From contig NZ_CP156688.1 of the NCBI RefSeq assembly GCF_040616545.1, positions 1,674,001 through 1,738,000 on the forward strand: a DNA stretch of 64,000 nucleotides, given 5' to 3'. The translations under genes were made by a program, and so were the position numbers. Under the pieces are notes generated by a model. The model saw only the letters and a list, made by a program, of their open reading frames with translations, was not told the DNA's origin and did not search any database. The stretch comes from Akkermansia muciniphila (GTDB lineage: Bacteria > Verrucomicrobiota > Verrucomicrobiia > Verrucomicrobiales > Akkermansiaceae). Position 1 is the first letter of the stretch; each line of letters starts with the position of its first letter. Positions 57,264 through 64,000 of this stretch are shown one piece after another.

Positions 57264-58511
57264 TCAGGAGAATCTCTTGACGATGACGGAGGAGTTATGC
57301 CCGCCGAAGCCGAAGGAGTTGCTCAGGGCGGCGTCCACCTTGGCCTTCCGGGCCGTGTTGGGCACGCAGTCCAGATCGCATTCCGGGTCCTGGTTATCCA
57401 CGTTGATGGTGGGCGGAATGATGCCGTCCTGCATGGCCATGATGCAGGCTGCCAGTTCCACACCGCCGGCGGCGCCCAGAAGGTGGCCCGTCATGGATTT
57501 GGTGGAGCTGATGAGCAGGCCGTTTTTAGCGTGGTCGCCAAAGACGGCCTTGATGGCCTTCGTTTCACAGATGTCGCCCAGCGGGGTGGAGGTGCCGTGG
57601 GTGTTGATGTAGTCAATGTCTTCCGGCTTCATTCCGGCGTGTTCCAGGGCCATCTGCATGCAGCGGGCGGCTCCGCGGCCTTCCGGATCCGGAGCGGTCA
57701 GGTGGTAGGCATCTGCGGAGATGCCGTAGCCCACGAGTTCCGCATAGATTTTCGCGCCGCGTTTCTGGGCGTGTTCCAGCGTTTCCAGAATGACGACGCC
57801 GGCGCCTTCACCCATGACGAAGCCGTCGCGGTCCACATCATACGGGCGGGAGGCGCGCTGGGGCTCGTCATTGCGGGAGCTGAGGGCTTTCATGTTGCTG
57901 AAGCCGGATACGCCCGTGGGCAGGATGGTGGCTTCCGCCCCGCCGCAGACCATGACGTCCGCATCACCGAACTTCATGATGCGCCAGGCTTCCCCGATGT
58001 TGTGGTTGGAGGTAGCACAGGCCGTGACGATGGACATGTTCGGTCCGCCGAGGCCGTATTCCATGGAGATGAGGCCGGAGGCGATGTTGCTGATCATGTA
58101 CGGAATCATGAAGGGGGATACGCGGGTCGGCCCCTTGGAGAGAAGCGTGGCGTGCTGGGTTTCCAGCGTGCCGAGGCCGCCGATGCCGCTGCCTACCATG
58201 ACGCCGATGCGGGTTTTGTCTTCCGCGTCCAGGTCCATGCCGGAATCCTTGAGAGCCATTCCGGCGGCGCCCATGGCAAAGTGCGTAAAGCGGTCCACGC
58301 GGCGCGCGTCCTTGGGCGTCTTGAAGTAGGGGGACGGATCGAAATCCTTGACTTCACCGGCGATTTTCGTGGAGTAGTCGGTGACATCCATGGACTTGAT
58401 GGTGTCAATGCCGCTGCGGCCAGCCTTCATGGCTTCCCAGGTGGATGCAAGATCATTGCCCAAGGGGCTGATCACTCCGATGCCGGTGATAACAATTCTG
58501 CGGTCGGTCAT
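57264..58511 (-). CDS. fabF: 3-oxoacyl-[acyl-carrier-protein] synthase II
   Basis: About 415 residues from the ATG at 58511. It elongates acyl-ACP with malonyl-ACP in fatty acid synthesis. The catalytic Cys is in [15 protein letters not shown] (near residue 165), and the two active His are in [11 protein letters not shown] and [13 protein letters not shown]. The end [18 protein letters not shown] is typical. acpP, the usual neighbour, is not adjacent. Confidence 0.97.
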   Translation of the reverse strand: MTDRRIVITGIGVISPLGNDLASTWEAMKAGRSGIDTIKSMDVTDYSTKIAGEVKDFDPSPYFKTPKDARRVDRFTHFAMGAAGMALKDSGMDLDAEDKTRIGVMVGSGIGGLGTLETQHATLLSKGPTRVSPFMIPYMISNIASGLISMEYGLGGPNMSIVTACATSNHNIGEAWRIMKFGDADVMVCGGAEATILPTGVSGFSNMKALSSRNDEPQRASRPYDVDRDGFVMGEGAGVVILETLEHAQKRGAKIYAELVGYGISADAYHLTAPDPEGRGAARCMQMALEHAGMKPEDIDYINTHGTSTPLGDICETKAIKAVFGDHAKNGLLISSTKSMTGHLLGAAGGVELAACIMAMQDGIIPPTINVDNQDPECDLDCVPNTARKAKVDAALSNSFGFGGHNSSVIVKRFS

Positions 58512-58625
58512 AATAAGTGTGAGTGGTTGCAAATAATGCTTGAGCCAGAATAGGGATCATTACAGGAAAGTCAAGCTAATCCCCTTGTCCGCCAGTGCGG
58601 CGGGAATGCGGCGCCGGAACCGGGG

Positions 58626-60263
58626 CTATCTGGAGGCGCGCGGTTCCTGTTTCACCGCAGGGGTTCCGGTTTTACGAACGGATTCCAGGATAAAATCCAC
58701 AATGGGCGCCGGGTCCGGGAGGCTGTGGGGATGGTGGCCCACCCCCGGTTTATGAATTACCTTGATGCTGCCGCCCAGGGCGCGGTATTTCCGTTCCACG
58801 ACGGCCATGTTCTCTTCCAGGGGCACCACGTCATCCGCATCCCCCACTACGGCGAGGATCGGTATGCGGCCCTTGGCCAGGGGAGCCAGCTTGTTGACGG
58901 GACTCAGTTTTCCAGAGACGGCTTCCTGTTCCGTCACGCCGTAGATGTCCAGCAGGCGGCGCCAGTCCTCCGGGGAGCCTTTTCCCTTTCCCTTGCCGCC
59001 GGGCCAGCTTGCGACGTCGCAAACGGGGGCATCCACATACATGGCCGCTACCCGGTCCGGGTGCAGGGCTGCCCAGTTAAAGGAGAACAGGCCTCCGCGG
59101 CTGAACCCTTCCAGGACCGTTTTAGGGGAAAGGCCGTAGTCCCTGACCAGGATATTATAAAACTGGTCCATGATTTTCATGGCCGCGGGTGAGCCATACA
59201 TATTCTGCACATCCACATAAGCCACGTGAAAGCCTTTCTTAAGCAGGGCCACGTCCGCCTGGGGCTCATGGCCAAAGAATTCCTGCCGCCATATCCAGGG
59301 CTTGTTTTCCGCCGGTGTTCCGGGAAGAACAAGAGTGGCGCTTCTGCCTGCTGCCTTGAACCGCAGGGAAGGGAAGCCCTGCCATTCCGAGACGCTTACT
59401 CCCTCCCGGAGGAAGGGAAGTACGGAAACGGGAACTCCCTTCGGGATGCCGGGGCGCCGGTGGCCCGTTTCCGTCAGCCATGCCAGTTTGTAGACGTTAT
59501 GCCGGTCCAGGGCTTTCCTGAAATCATCCCCTTCCGGAAAACGGACGCGGGAGGGGACGCGGAGGATGGAGGCGAGCGGCGGCCAGACGGCCCCGGCAAT
59601 CATGGAGTGGCCTTCTGTGCCCGGGTGGACACCGTCCCCGGCATAAATGAATTTGGGGTTCTTTTTCTTCGCCTCCCGGATTTGCCTGGCAAGTTCAGGG
59701 CGCATGTCCACTACCTTCCAGCCCGCTTTTTTCCGGCTGACCAGCCATGCGGCATAGGTATCCAGCACCTGGTTGTAACGGGCCGCATCCTTTTCCGGGG
59801 TATCCGCCATGTACTGGGGCGGCGTGATGACGATGAATTTGGCCCCGGCCCCTTCCACCCGCTGCTTCAGCCGCTCCATGCCTTTTTTAAAGGCCTGGAA
59901 GGCGGCTTCTGAAAAAGGCTTCATCATGCCGTCATTCATGCCGTAGCAGGCAATGACGAGGGTGGGCCTGTATTTGGACAGAATGGAATCCAGGCGGTCA
60001 TGGAGGCAGGGGCGCGGAAAGGCGCCCCCGGCGTGGCCCGGTTCCGACAGGCCGGAGACTGTTTCACTGGGGAGGGCCATGCTGACGATTTCCGCATGCC
60101 GGTAGGCCGGAGTCTGCCGCAGGGCTGACTCCACCAGGGCAGGCCATTGTCCGGAATACGGGATGCTGTCCCCCAGAAAGGCGATTCTGGGTTCCGCTCC
60201 TACGGCGTGCGCCAGGAACAGAGCCAGCAGTACCGGGATGATGCGCAGTGCGTTCATTCTCAT
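58626..60263 (-). CDS. Secreted two-domain esterase: SGNH hydrolase fused to alpha/beta hydrolase
   Basis: 545 residues with signal peptide ending AHAVGAE. Residues ~25-230 are an SGNH/GDSL domain: block I FLGDSIPYSG with the nucleophile Ser, CYGMNDG, and DGVHPG with the catalytic Asp/His. Residues ~290-530 are an alpha/beta hydrolase: nucleophile elbow GFSRGG, GDADDVVP for the acid, and GVGHHPHS for the His. Both sites look intact. Deacetylation of mucin or other glycans is plausible for a secreted double esterase. Confidence 0.85.
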   Translation of the reverse strand: MRMNALRIIPVLLALFLAHAVGAEPRIAFLGDSIPYSGQWPALVESALRQTPAYRHAEIVSMALPSETVSGLSEPGHAGGAFPRPCLHDRLDSILSKYRPTLVIACYGMNDGMMKPFSEAAFQAFKKGMERLKQRVEGAGAKFIVITPPQYMADTPEKDAARYNQVLDTYAAWLVSRKKAGWKVVDMRPELARQIREAKKKNPKFIYAGDGVHPGTEGHSMIAGAVWPPLASILRVPSRVRFPEGDDFRKALDRHNVYKLAWLTETGHRRPGIPKGVPVSVLPFLREGVSVSEWQGFPSLRFKAAGRSATLVLPGTPAENKPWIWRQEFFGHEPQADVALLKKGFHVAYVDVQNMYGSPAAMKIMDQFYNILVRDYGLSPKTVLEGFSRGGLFSFNWAALHPDRVAAMYVDAPVCDVASWPGGKGKGKGSPEDWRRLLDIYGVTEQEAVSGKLSPVNKLAPLAKGRIPILAVVGDADDVVPLEENMAVVERKYRALGGSIKVIHKPGVGHHPHSLPDPAPIVDFILESVRKTGTPAVKQEPRASR

Positions 60264-60381
60264 GATACCAAATTACGCGGGCACGGGAATGAATGTTTCA
60301 GCAAGGCATTGTTCCCGGAAAATTCTGTTTTCCGGGAGGTTTTGTCCGGTTGCCGGCTGGTCCTTTTTCGTGCTGTCCGCC

Positions 60382-60897
60382 TCAAGGGGAGCTGTGCGCC
60401 ATGGCGGGCTGCGGCTCCGCCTGGAATTCCAGGGAGAGGGAATTGACGCAGTAGCGCGTATCCTTCAGCGTCAGGTGTTCCCCCATGAAGATATGGCCCA
60501 GATGGGCGCCGCAATGGGCGCATGTGACTTCCGTGCGCCGTCCGGAACCTGAGTGGATGCTTCTGACGGCATCCGGCAGGGAGTCGTCAAAGCAGGGCCA
60601 GCCGCATCCGGCGTCAAATTTGTCTTCCGACCGGAACAGGGCTTCCCCGCACTTGCGGCAGGAATAGGTTCCCTGCTCAAAGCAGTTGACGAACTCCCCG
60701 GAAAAGGGCGGTTCCGTGCCCTGGTGCTCGATGATGCGCTTTTCCGTTTCCGTGAGGGGGCGGCGCGTCCGGGAAGGACCGGGATCAGGCACGTCTTGGG
60801 AGGCGGGAATCCCCCCGTCCACGGCCATGACGCCTGCCACTCCTTCAGCGATTGTTCCTATCCATGATCTCCAGTGTCTCCGTTCTTCCTGATTCAT
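60382..60897 (-). CDS. msrB: Methionine-R-sulfoxide reductase B
   Basis: 171 residues. The MsrB domain occupies about residues 45-160: LTETEKRIIEHQGTEPPFSGEF, zinc-binding CRKCG and CAHCG pairs, GWPCFDD, and the catalytic Cys in DTRYCVNSLSLEF. It repairs oxidised methionine with thioredoxin. The first ~40 residues (RHWRSWIGTIAEGVAGVMAVDGG) are not part of the domain and do not form a clear signal peptide, so the true start could be internal. Confidence 0.93.
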   Translation of the reverse strand: MNQEERRHWRSWIGTIAEGVAGVMAVDGGIPASQDVPDPGPSRTRRPLTETEKRIIEHQGTEPPFSGEFVNCFEQGTYSCRKCGEALFRSEDKFDAGCGWPCFDDSLPDAVRSIHSGSGRRTEVTCAHCGAHLGHIFMGEHLTLKDTRYCVNSLSLEFQAEPQPAMAHSSP

Positions 60898-61008
60898 ACG
60901 TACCTATGACCAGGTAAGGGCGGATTTCGCTCATTCATACGCCAATATCTTGTGGATAAGGTTGATTTTAAGGGAAGAAGCCTAAAAATATGGGAGTCTG
61001 TGGGAGGA

Positions 61009-62088
61009 TTAGTATTCCAGGTCCAGCCAAAGCTGTTCCCAGATTCCCCCGGCTTGCTCTTCCCTGGGATGGGAAACGGACAGGCCCAGCAGGCGGAAGG
61101 TACGGTCTCCGGAATCCAGGTCTTCCATCAGGGTGCGTGCCAGGGGCAGGATGTCCTCCGTCTCCGTCAGGCAATCCGGAACGGTCATGCTCCGGGACTT
61201 CTGGACGAAGTCCGGGAATTTGACTTTCAGCGTCAGCGTATTGCCCTGGAATCCGGAGCGCGCCAGGCGTCCCGCGAGCTCTTCCGACAGGAGGGGAAGG
61301 TGTGTTTTCAGGGCTTCCGCCTTGGTGGCGTCTTCCCGGTAAGTTTCTTCACAGCCCACGGATTTGCGGATGCGGGAAGGTTCCACGGGACGGTCGTCCA
61401 AACCGCGGGCGAAGTTGTAGAAGACTCCTCCTATCTTGCCGAAATGGCGGAGCAGGAAATCCAGGCTCCGTTCCCGGAGCTGCGCTCCGTTGGTGATGGA
61501 GAGGGCGCGCATGCGTTCCGCGGTGGCATGGCCTACCCCCCAGAAGGCCTCAATGGGAAGCCGCGCAATAAATTCTTCCGCGCGGGAGGGATGAATGGTG
61601 AACAGGCCGTCCGGCTTGCGGTAGTCTGAGGCGATCTTAGCCAGGAATTTATTGTAGGAAACGCCTGCGGAGGCCGTCAGATGAAGCTCCTGCCTGATTT
61701 CCCTCTTGATGCGCCGTGCAATATCTACAGCCAGCGGAATGCCCGGCTTGTTCTCCGTGACGTCCAGAAAAGCCTCATCCAGGGAAAGGGGTTCCACCAG
61801 GTCCGTATAACGGTGGAATATGGAGCGTATCTGCGCTGAAACGGATTTGTACACGTCCATGCGGTTGCTGGTGAAAATCAGCTTGGGGCAGAGTTTCATC
61901 GCCTTCATGGAAGGCATGGCGGAACGCACGCCGAAGCGGCGCGCCTCATAGCTGGCCGCCGCCACCACGCCGCGCATTTCCGGCCTGCCTACGGCAATGG
62001 GCTTGCCGCGGTATTCCGGATGGTCGCGCTGTTCAATGGATGCGTAAAAGGCATCCATATCCACATGGATGATTTTTCTCTGTTTCAT
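61009..62088 (-). CDS. dinB: DNA polymerase IV (Y family)
   Basis: 359 residues. Catalytic acidic residues are in HVDMDAFYASIE and LSLDEAFLDVT. AASYEARRFGVRSAMPS is the steric-gate and finger region. The helix-hairpin-helix FWGVGHATAERMRALSI follows. The C-terminal EQLWLDL resembles a beta-clamp-binding motif. It performs translesion synthesis. No LexA box was evident upstream. Confidence 0.97.
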   Translation of the reverse strand: MKQRKIIHVDMDAFYASIEQRDHPEYRGKPIAVGRPEMRGVVAAASYEARRFGVRSAMPSMKAMKLCPKLIFTSNRMDVYKSVSAQIRSIFHRYTDLVEPLSLDEAFLDVTENKPGIPLAVDIARRIKREIRQELHLTASAGVSYNKFLAKIASDYRKPDGLFTIHPSRAEEFIARLPIEAFWGVGHATAERMRALSITNGAQLRERSLDFLLRHFGKIGGVFYNFARGLDDRPVEPSRIRKSVGCEETYREDATKAEALKTHLPLLSEELAGRLARSGFQGNTLTLKVKFPDFVQKSRSMTVPDCLTETEDILPLARTLMEDLDSGDRTFRLLGLSVSHPREEQAGGIWEQLWLDLEY

Positions 62089-62860
62089 GGGTGCGCTTCA
62101 TGATCCCTAGTGAAGGGAAAATCATGAGAAAAGGGGCGCTGCCATCATAATGCAATTTTCCTGCCAAGTCCAGTTGGACGGGGTAAAGAAAGACTTGAAC
62201 ATGAAAGAAAGGGAGGTTTCTGGAAAACGCGGCGATTTTGAATGAAACGGTTTGCAGGAAGGTGGTTGAACACCGGAATTTCCAGGGGAAAATGGAGTGC
62301 CGCCATGCTGGACGCGAATATAAGGGATATGTTTCTTTTTCCGGCCGCGCCATGTATGAAGGAAATGGGGAGGCGGAAAAACAACTGGCCGTTTCCTCTC
62401 TGCACGGAGGAAACGGCCTTGCTGGTGTTGGGGCATGGAAAGGGGGGGGGCAGGATGCCTTTACCTTTTCCATTGATGGCAGTGCGACTTTCGCCACTGT
62501 TTAGTGGCGGAGAGAGGCGGGGAACCGGAGGGTAGGGGCCCGGTTCATCCCCATCTCTAACTGTTATAACGTCTGACTGCTGCCATCGTCCGAAAGAAGA
62601 GCGATTTTTTCCTAAAGAAAAAACTGCCGGGCCGGAACCAGTGGAGAAATGATCCCCTTATAATAAAAATCTGAGATCAGGGAATGGCAATGCTTCCTCT
62701 TTTTGATGAAGTTTGTTCACAAGACGCCAGACTGTTTTACCGGAAGAGGAGTGATGACCGTTTGACGGAGATATGAGGGAACATGAATTTTTTGACCGGA
62801 GGAAAAGACATTGGCTTTTCTCCGGAACTATTCGGGACGGGGTGCACAAAGGGTTGCGCG
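62089..62860. other. 772-bp intergenic region with several hairpins, no convincing gene
   Basis: Short frames here lack plausible protein character. Stem-loops include 62387-62398 with 62407-62418 (12 bp), 62492-62498 with 62503-62509 (tetraloop), and 62523-62528 with 62540-62545. This could be the relic of a gene or a structured RNA; neither can be decided from sequence alone. Confidence 0.45.
62387..62418. terminator. Strong hairpin, possible terminator
   Basis: A perfect 12-bp stem with an 8-nt loop, followed by only a short T stretch. No gene ends close by, so the transcript it would end is unknown. Confidence 0.45.
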
Positions 62861-63814
62861 TTACCGGAGCGTCAGTTCCATCTGGATATTCACCCGTTCA
62901 TAGGATGGGTGGTAAATCTCAACTTCCTTGAACCCCGCCTTTCTGTAGAGCTGGATGGCCGGGCGCAGCAGGGTATTGCTTTCCAGAAAGATTTTTTTGC
63001 AGCCCAGCTCTTTCGCCTTGGCGATGACGGTCCGGCACAGCAGCATGCCGATGCCTTTGCCCTGCGCGTTGGGGCTGACGGCAAGTTTGGCCAGCTCATA
63101 CTGATGAACGGGGTCATCCTTTTTGCACAGGGCGCACACGCCGACCGGCTCCTCCTTATAAAGCGCCACGAAAATGTGGCCGCCCTTGTCCAGAATGTGC
63201 TCCTGCGGGTGGTCCAGCGCGTGATGGTCCGGTTCTTCCATCTGCCAGTGCGCCGTAATCCATTCTTCATTGAGCGTCTTGAAAGCGGCCTGGTAGCGGG
63301 GCTCGTAGGGAACGATGGCGATGTCCCTGCCTTCCCGTTCCTTTTTGGCCTCCTTCACCCGTTCCAGCAGCGTTTTTTCCGCCAGCAGGCCTTCCCATTC
63401 TTCAATCGCGCGCCACAGATCGTTCCGGGTCTGACGGGAAATTTGCTCCACGGCGGCTTCCACGTCGGGATACTGTTCCGCCATGATATCGGACATTTTC
63501 TTTCCTTTGGCGGATAGCATGATGAGGTTTCTCCGCCCGTCCGTTTTGTCCTTTTTTTCTTTTACCAGTCCCCTGGCCCCCATTTCCTTGACGATGTTGC
63601 TGACTGACGGGTGGGAGTGCCCGATTTCCTTTGCCATGGAGGTAATGGTCTTGGCCTCTCCCCGCGACAGGACGAAGAATACGGGAAACCATTTGGGGCG
63701 GATGTCCACACCGTACATCCGGAAGATCTGTGCGGCGTCATTCGTTATTTTGTCCGTCAGCATCCGCAGTCTGCTTCCAATGGCCATTTTGCCTGTCTGG
63801 TTGAAAAAATCCAT
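62861..63814 (-). CDS. MarR-type regulator fused to GNAT acetyltransferase
   Basis: 317 residues. Residues ~10-140 are a MarR winged helix: MYGVDIRPKWFPVFFVLS, TITSMAKEIGHSHPSVSNIVKEMGARGLVKEKKDKTDGRRNLIMLSAKG. Residues ~165-317 are a GNAT domain with the acetyl-CoA loop LAVSPNAQGKGIGMLL and the end SNTLLRPAIQLYRKAGFKEVE. The fusion is a known architecture in gut bacteria, but its acceptor substrate is unknown. A near-palindrome 33 bases upstream is a candidate autoregulatory operator. Confidence 0.93.
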   Translation of the reverse strand: MDFFNQTGKMAIGSRLRMLTDKITNDAAQIFRMYGVDIRPKWFPVFFVLSRGEAKTITSMAKEIGHSHPSVSNIVKEMGARGLVKEKKDKTDGRRNLIMLSAKGKKMSDIMAEQYPDVEAAVEQISRQTRNDLWRAIEEWEGLLAEKTLLERVKEAKKEREGRDIAIVPYEPRYQAAFKTLNEEWITAHWQMEEPDHHALDHPQEHILDKGGHIFVALYKEEPVGVCALCKKDDPVHQYELAKLAVSPNAQGKGIGMLLCRTVIAKAKELGCKKIFLESNTLLRPAIQLYRKAGFKEVEIYHPSYERVNIQMELTLR

Positions 63815-63846
63815 GTTTCCGGCTTTTGTTGGGTTGTTAAAAATGT

Positions 63847-63866
63847 AACTGATTACGTAATTGGTT
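63847..63866. promoter_or_regulatory. Candidate MarR operator
   Basis: AACTGATTACGTAATTGGTT: a perfect 10-bp core, ATTACGTAAT, inside a 20-base imperfect palindrome, followed by TATATAAT. Its position, between the MarR-GNAT start and a rightward region, suits autoregulation. Confidence 0.5.
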
Positions 63867-63980
63867 ATATAATTGTTTTCCCGATGTCAAAATAATTTTT
63901 TTGGATGCATGTCCGAAAATGGCGAGAATCATTCCTGAGGTTTGCTATAGTGAGTCTCAAACGTGGAGTTTGCCAAAACC

Positions 63981-64000
63981 ATGAAAGGAAATGAAAAGGC
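63981..64000 (+). CDS. Possible start of a plus-strand gene cut by the window edge
   Basis: ATG AAA GGA AAT GAA AAG at the very end, after a TATAGT box at 63946-63951. Only six codons are visible, so no function can be given. Confidence 0.25.

Noticed and set aside
62238-62504. 88-codon plus-strand frame in the dinB upstream region
   Set aside because: It crosses a perfect 12-bp hairpin, lacks protein-like composition, and competes with other frames of similar length.
62523-62560. GGTTCATCCCC as a possible tRNA T-arm
   Set aside because: No acceptor, anticodon or D-arm can be folded around it, and the T-loop consensus is not met.

Overview
The window looks like a chromosomal segment of an Akkermansia-type member of the Verrucomicrobiota. 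It is moderately GC-rich. Supporting signs are a short PEP-CTERM-like surface protein, a pilin-like protein of the kind named Verru_Chthon cassette protein A, a giant autotransporter with beta-strand repeats, bactofilin, and planctomycete/verrucomicrobial heme proteins with an FGE-like domain. I saw no rRNA, tRNA, CRISPR array, insertion sequence or recombinase gene.

Layout. 1-10.3 kb: the end of an FKBP-type isomerase gene and a 3030-residue autotransporter. 10.4-17.6 kb: gyrB-gyrA, a LUD-domain protein and a U32 peptidase-like protein. 17.7-20.3 kb: a secreted arginase-family protein, a divergent HxlR regulator and a LamG/PEP-CTERM surface protein. 20.7-27.3 kb: an apparent operon of a multiheme/FGE-like fusion, a MauG-like lipoprotein and a RidA-like protein. 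27.8-34.5 kb: pstS-pstC-pstA-pstB-phoU on the minus strand. 34.8-39.0 kb: a pilin-like gene in two opposed halves. 39.1-40.7 kb: a second pstB-phoU pair. 40.8-64 kb: mostly housekeeping genes (galM, an M16 peptidase, bactofilin, frr, pyrH, mscS, a peroxiredoxin, an NSS transporter, an AsmA-like protein, recR, fabF, an esterase fusion, msrB, dinB, a MarR-GNAT fusion), with one AT-rich patch at 54.8-56.1 kb.

The main discovery is a family of DNA sites, CGGATT-N3-AATCCG, found as six copies that form exactly three inverted pairs: 680/847, 20370/20610 and 37796/38977. Within each pair the three central bases match in inverted orientation (GGA, CCC, CTA), and they differ between pairs. This is what one shared site-specific inversion system with pair-private crossover sequences would produce. 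Pair 1 encloses the promoter region of the giant autotransporter. Pair 2 lies between two divergent genes for surface and heme proteins. Pair 3 cuts the pilin-like gene in mid-frame: the N-terminal half with its promoter lies on the plus strand and the C-terminal half lies silent on the minus strand. Inverting 37796-38991 would rebuild an uninterrupted frame of about 1305 codons. I therefore infer a coordinated phase-variation system for envelope proteins, run by a recombinase encoded elsewhere.
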